Positions 42,147-43,468 of a stretch of DNA of 43,468 nucleotides are shown here, piece by piece. The translations under genes and the position numbers were made by a program. The first letter of the stretch is position 1; each line of letters begins with the position of its first letter. Origin of the DNA: a virus; IMG/VR virus record IMGVR_UViG_3300047558_000266, positions 1-43,468 of that record. One strand, given 5' to 3'. The notes under the pieces were generated by a model. The model had not been told where the DNA came from. It saw only the letters and a program-made list of their open reading frames with translations, and ran no database searches.

Positions 42147-42376
42147 CAGAAGTAGAACTAACTGTAGAAGAAGCAAAAGACCTAGAAGATACTCTTATCT
42201 ATCATATGGAGCAGTGCTTTAATAGCCTATATGATGAAGAATCAGTTGATGAAGATTTTGAGCCGTGGCAACCATTTGATGGATGCTCTAATTGCGAAAG
42301 TAGAGAATGGCTTATGACAACATTCCATTGGTTGAAAGAAAATAAAGGTATTGCTATTTATGTGGAGGATAAATAA
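42143..42376 (+). CDS. Small acidic protein, function unknown
   Basis: 77 residues, ATGA overlap with the polymerase gene. Very acidic: 21 Asp/Glu and 5 Lys/Arg, with Asp/Glu spread over two helices and a single CxxC (CSNC). The composition would suit a DNA-mimic or an inhibitor of a DNA-binding protein, but this is speculative; small acidic phage proteins are common. TAATG link to the next gene. Confidence 0.55.
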   Translation: MTEVELTVEEAKDLEDTLIYHMEQCFNSLYDEESVDEDFEPWQPFDGCSNCESREWLMTTFHWLKENKGIAIYVEDK

Positions 42377-42564
42377 TGGATTCTGATATTCAGATTAGTC
42401 CAACAGCAATGTTGGTTGCAGTATTAAAAACAATTAAGTCTGTTGAAGTTTCATCAGAACTAGTTTTAAATCCAGATCAAAATGACACTGGACTATTGGT
42501 ATCTTATAACGAAGATGCACAAACATTTACAATTTCATTAGGAGAAGATAATGGGAACAATTAA
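42376..42564 (+). CDS. Small protein of unknown function
   Basis: 62 residues, start in TAATG with the acidic gene. The opening (DSDIQISPTAMLVAVLKTIK) is a helix. The remainder is beta (ELVLNPDQNDTGLLVSYNED, 'TFTISLGEDNG'). No motif recognised. The next gene overlaps its last 14 bases. The small, coupled genes between polymerase and MazG suggest accessory roles. Confidence 0.5.
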   Translation: MDSDIQISPTAMLVAVLKTIKSVEVSSELVLNPDQNDTGLLVSYNEDAQTFTISLGEDNGNN

Positions 42565-42955
42565 GACGGATAATTTTAGAACACCAGCAAATACAGAAAA
42601 GACTACACCAACAGCAAGTAGTACAATCATGGAGTTTGGTTTGGATGCACTTGCAGCAACACTCCATGAGTCAGCAATTGAAAAGGGGTTCTGGGACGGA
42701 GAAATTTCATTTGATAAGGTTGGTAATAAACTAGCCTTAGTTCATTCTGAAGTAACAGAAGTACTAGAAGCAATTAGAAAAGATAAGGGTAGTCATGCAA
42801 TTGTAGAAGAAATTGCTGATGTTATCATTAGATTGTTAGATGTTTATGCAGCTCTAAGAAATGACAAGTATGTTGAAGATTCTTTAGACGATGTATTAGA
42901 TTTTAAAATTGATAAAAATAAAGCACGTCCAAGACTTCACGGCAATTTATTTTAA
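42551..42955 (+). CDS. MazG-like nucleotide pyrophosphohydrolase
   Basis: 134 residues, GGAG before the ATG. Residues about 30-115 form the helical MazG fold with its metal-binding acidic pattern: 'ALVHSEVTEVLEAIRKDKG', then 'VEEIADVIIRLLDVYAALR' (E-x-x-E and E-x-x-D). The family hydrolyses nucleoside triphosphates to monophosphates, often removing modified or signalling nucleotides; in phages it is thought to influence the nucleotide pool or the stringent response. Placed between polymerase and RecA, consistent with nucleotide metabolism. The first 25 residues are Thr/Ala/Pro-rich and probably disordered. Confidence 0.8.
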   Translation: MGTIKTDNFRTPANTEKTTPTASSTIMEFGLDALAATLHESAIEKGFWDGEISFDKVGNKLALVHSEVTEVLEAIRKDKGSHAIVEEIADVIIRLLDVYAALRNDKYVEDSLDDVLDFKIDKNKARPRLHGNLF

Positions 42956-42964
42956 TGCTATACT
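42936..42964 (+). promoter_or_regulatory. Extended -10 promoter before recA
   Basis: TTCACG (42936-42941), 17-base spacer, TATACT (42959-42964) preceded by TGC. The expected start is near 42971, with an AAGAAAAGAG leader as weak ribosome binding site before ATG 42986. No SOS/LexA-box palindrome is apparent. Confidence 0.55.
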
Positions 42965-42985
42965 AAAGAAAAGAAAAGAGTTCAT

Positions 42986-43468
42986 ATGAACATAGAAGAA
43001 ATTTTATCCAATCTGGATCCAAAAACAAGAAAAAGAGTACAGTCCGCAGTTGATGTTAAGGTTGAAAAGCAATTAACTCCAAGTGTTGGACTCAACATGG
43101 CCCTAAAGGGCGGACTTGGATATGGCCGTCAGGCTTTAATCTGGGGAAATAAATCAGCAGGTAAGTCATCTTTTTGTTTGCAAATGATTGCGTTGGCACA
43201 ACAAGAAGGCAAGACATGTGCTTGGATTGATGCTGAAGCATCATACGATCAATCATGGGCAGAGGCTTTGGGAGTAGATTCATCTTCTCTTATTTACTCA
43301 CCAGCAAAAACTGTTAATGATATGGTTGATGTTGCAACAAAGCTTATGGAAGCGGGAGTAGATTTAATTGTTGTTGACTCCATCTCAGCATTACTCCCAG
43401 CTATCTATTTTGAAAAAGATGGAAATGAAATGAAAGATTTGCAAGATACCAAGCAAATCGGAGCAGAA
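42986..43468 (+). CDS. recA: RecA-like recombinase, N-terminal part
   Basis: Open to the right edge; 161 residues visible. Catalyses strand pairing and exchange on single-stranded DNA. After an N-terminal helix (about 1-28), Walker A is G54-N-K-S-A-G-K-S61, followed by the RecA-typical 'WIDAEASYDQSWAEALGVD' (catalytic Glu region) and Walker B near LIVVDSISALLP (about 133-144). Both are standard positions, although the N-terminal domain is slightly shorter than in bacterial RecA. The C-terminus is outside the window, so completeness cannot be judged. Confidence 0.9.
   Translation, partial: MNIEEILSNLDPKTRKRVQSAVDVKVEKQLTPSVGLNMALKGGLGYGRQALIWGNKSAGKSSFCLQMIALAQQEGKTCAWIDAEASYDQSWAEALGVDSSSLIYSPAKTVNDMVDVATKLMEAGVDLIVVDSISALLPAIYFEKDGNEMKDLQDTKQIGAE

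Noticed and set aside
1-43468. CRISPR array, tRNA, insertion sequence, integrase or attachment site
   Set aside because: No regular spaced repeats, cloverleaf signatures, transposase or recombinase motifs were seen in a manual read.

Overview
This window is a segment of a tailed double-stranded DNA phage with a long, flexible, siphovirus-type tail. Every credible gene is on the + strand, the DNA is AT-rich and the genes are tightly packed, often with TAATG or ATGA stop/start overlaps. The host is inferred, not shown. Leaderless-type promoters, PASTA-domain adhesins, extended -10 promoters and a chromosomal-type replisome fit a low-GC actinobacterium, for example a freshwater or marine lineage, but a Firmicute is not excluded. 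No integrase, terminase, holin, endolysin or tRNA gene was recognised, so packaging and lysis genes probably lie outside the window.

Layout. (1) 1-5791: an adhesin module placed before the portal gene: the end of a glycine-rich fibre protein, a possible fibre-assembly protein, a LamG-like protein, a small beta-protein, a 762-residue PASTA/Fn3 protein and a large LamG-like protein. (2) 5852-10727: head genes: portal, XkdF-type protease joined to a scaffold, HK97-fold capsid protein and a small SAP/Rho-N-like protein. (3) 10741-13454: connector, stopper, neck and tail-terminator candidates. (4) 13556-21103: tail tube, tail assembly chaperones with a canonical -1 slippery site, and a 2040-residue tape measure. 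(5) 21103-32514: tail-tip hub and distal proteins, ending in an 800-residue fibre and a 1272-residue Ig/Fn3/InlB-repeat adhesin. (6) 32570-33422: three small genes under a near-consensus promoter that overlaps a palindrome. (7) 33490-43468: nucleic-acid genes: metallophosphoesterase, zinc-ribbon and HTH proteins, probable helicase loader, DnaB helicase, DnaG-like primase, gp32-like ssDNA-binding protein, DNA polymerase III alpha, MazG-like pyrophosphohydrolase and the start of RecA.

Expression signals are unusually readable. Ten promoter candidates are listed, most of them TGnTATAAT-like. At least two put the expected transcription start exactly on an ATG with no ribosome binding site, so those genes are probably leaderless. 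Four strong hairpins are probable terminators. One of them, at 33466-33489, lies just downstream of a promoter and touches the next start codon. Further regulatory features are an in-frame internal Shine-Dalgarno/GTG start that would make a free scaffold from the protease gene, and the -1 frameshift in the chaperone pair. No non-coding stretch exceeds 300 bases.
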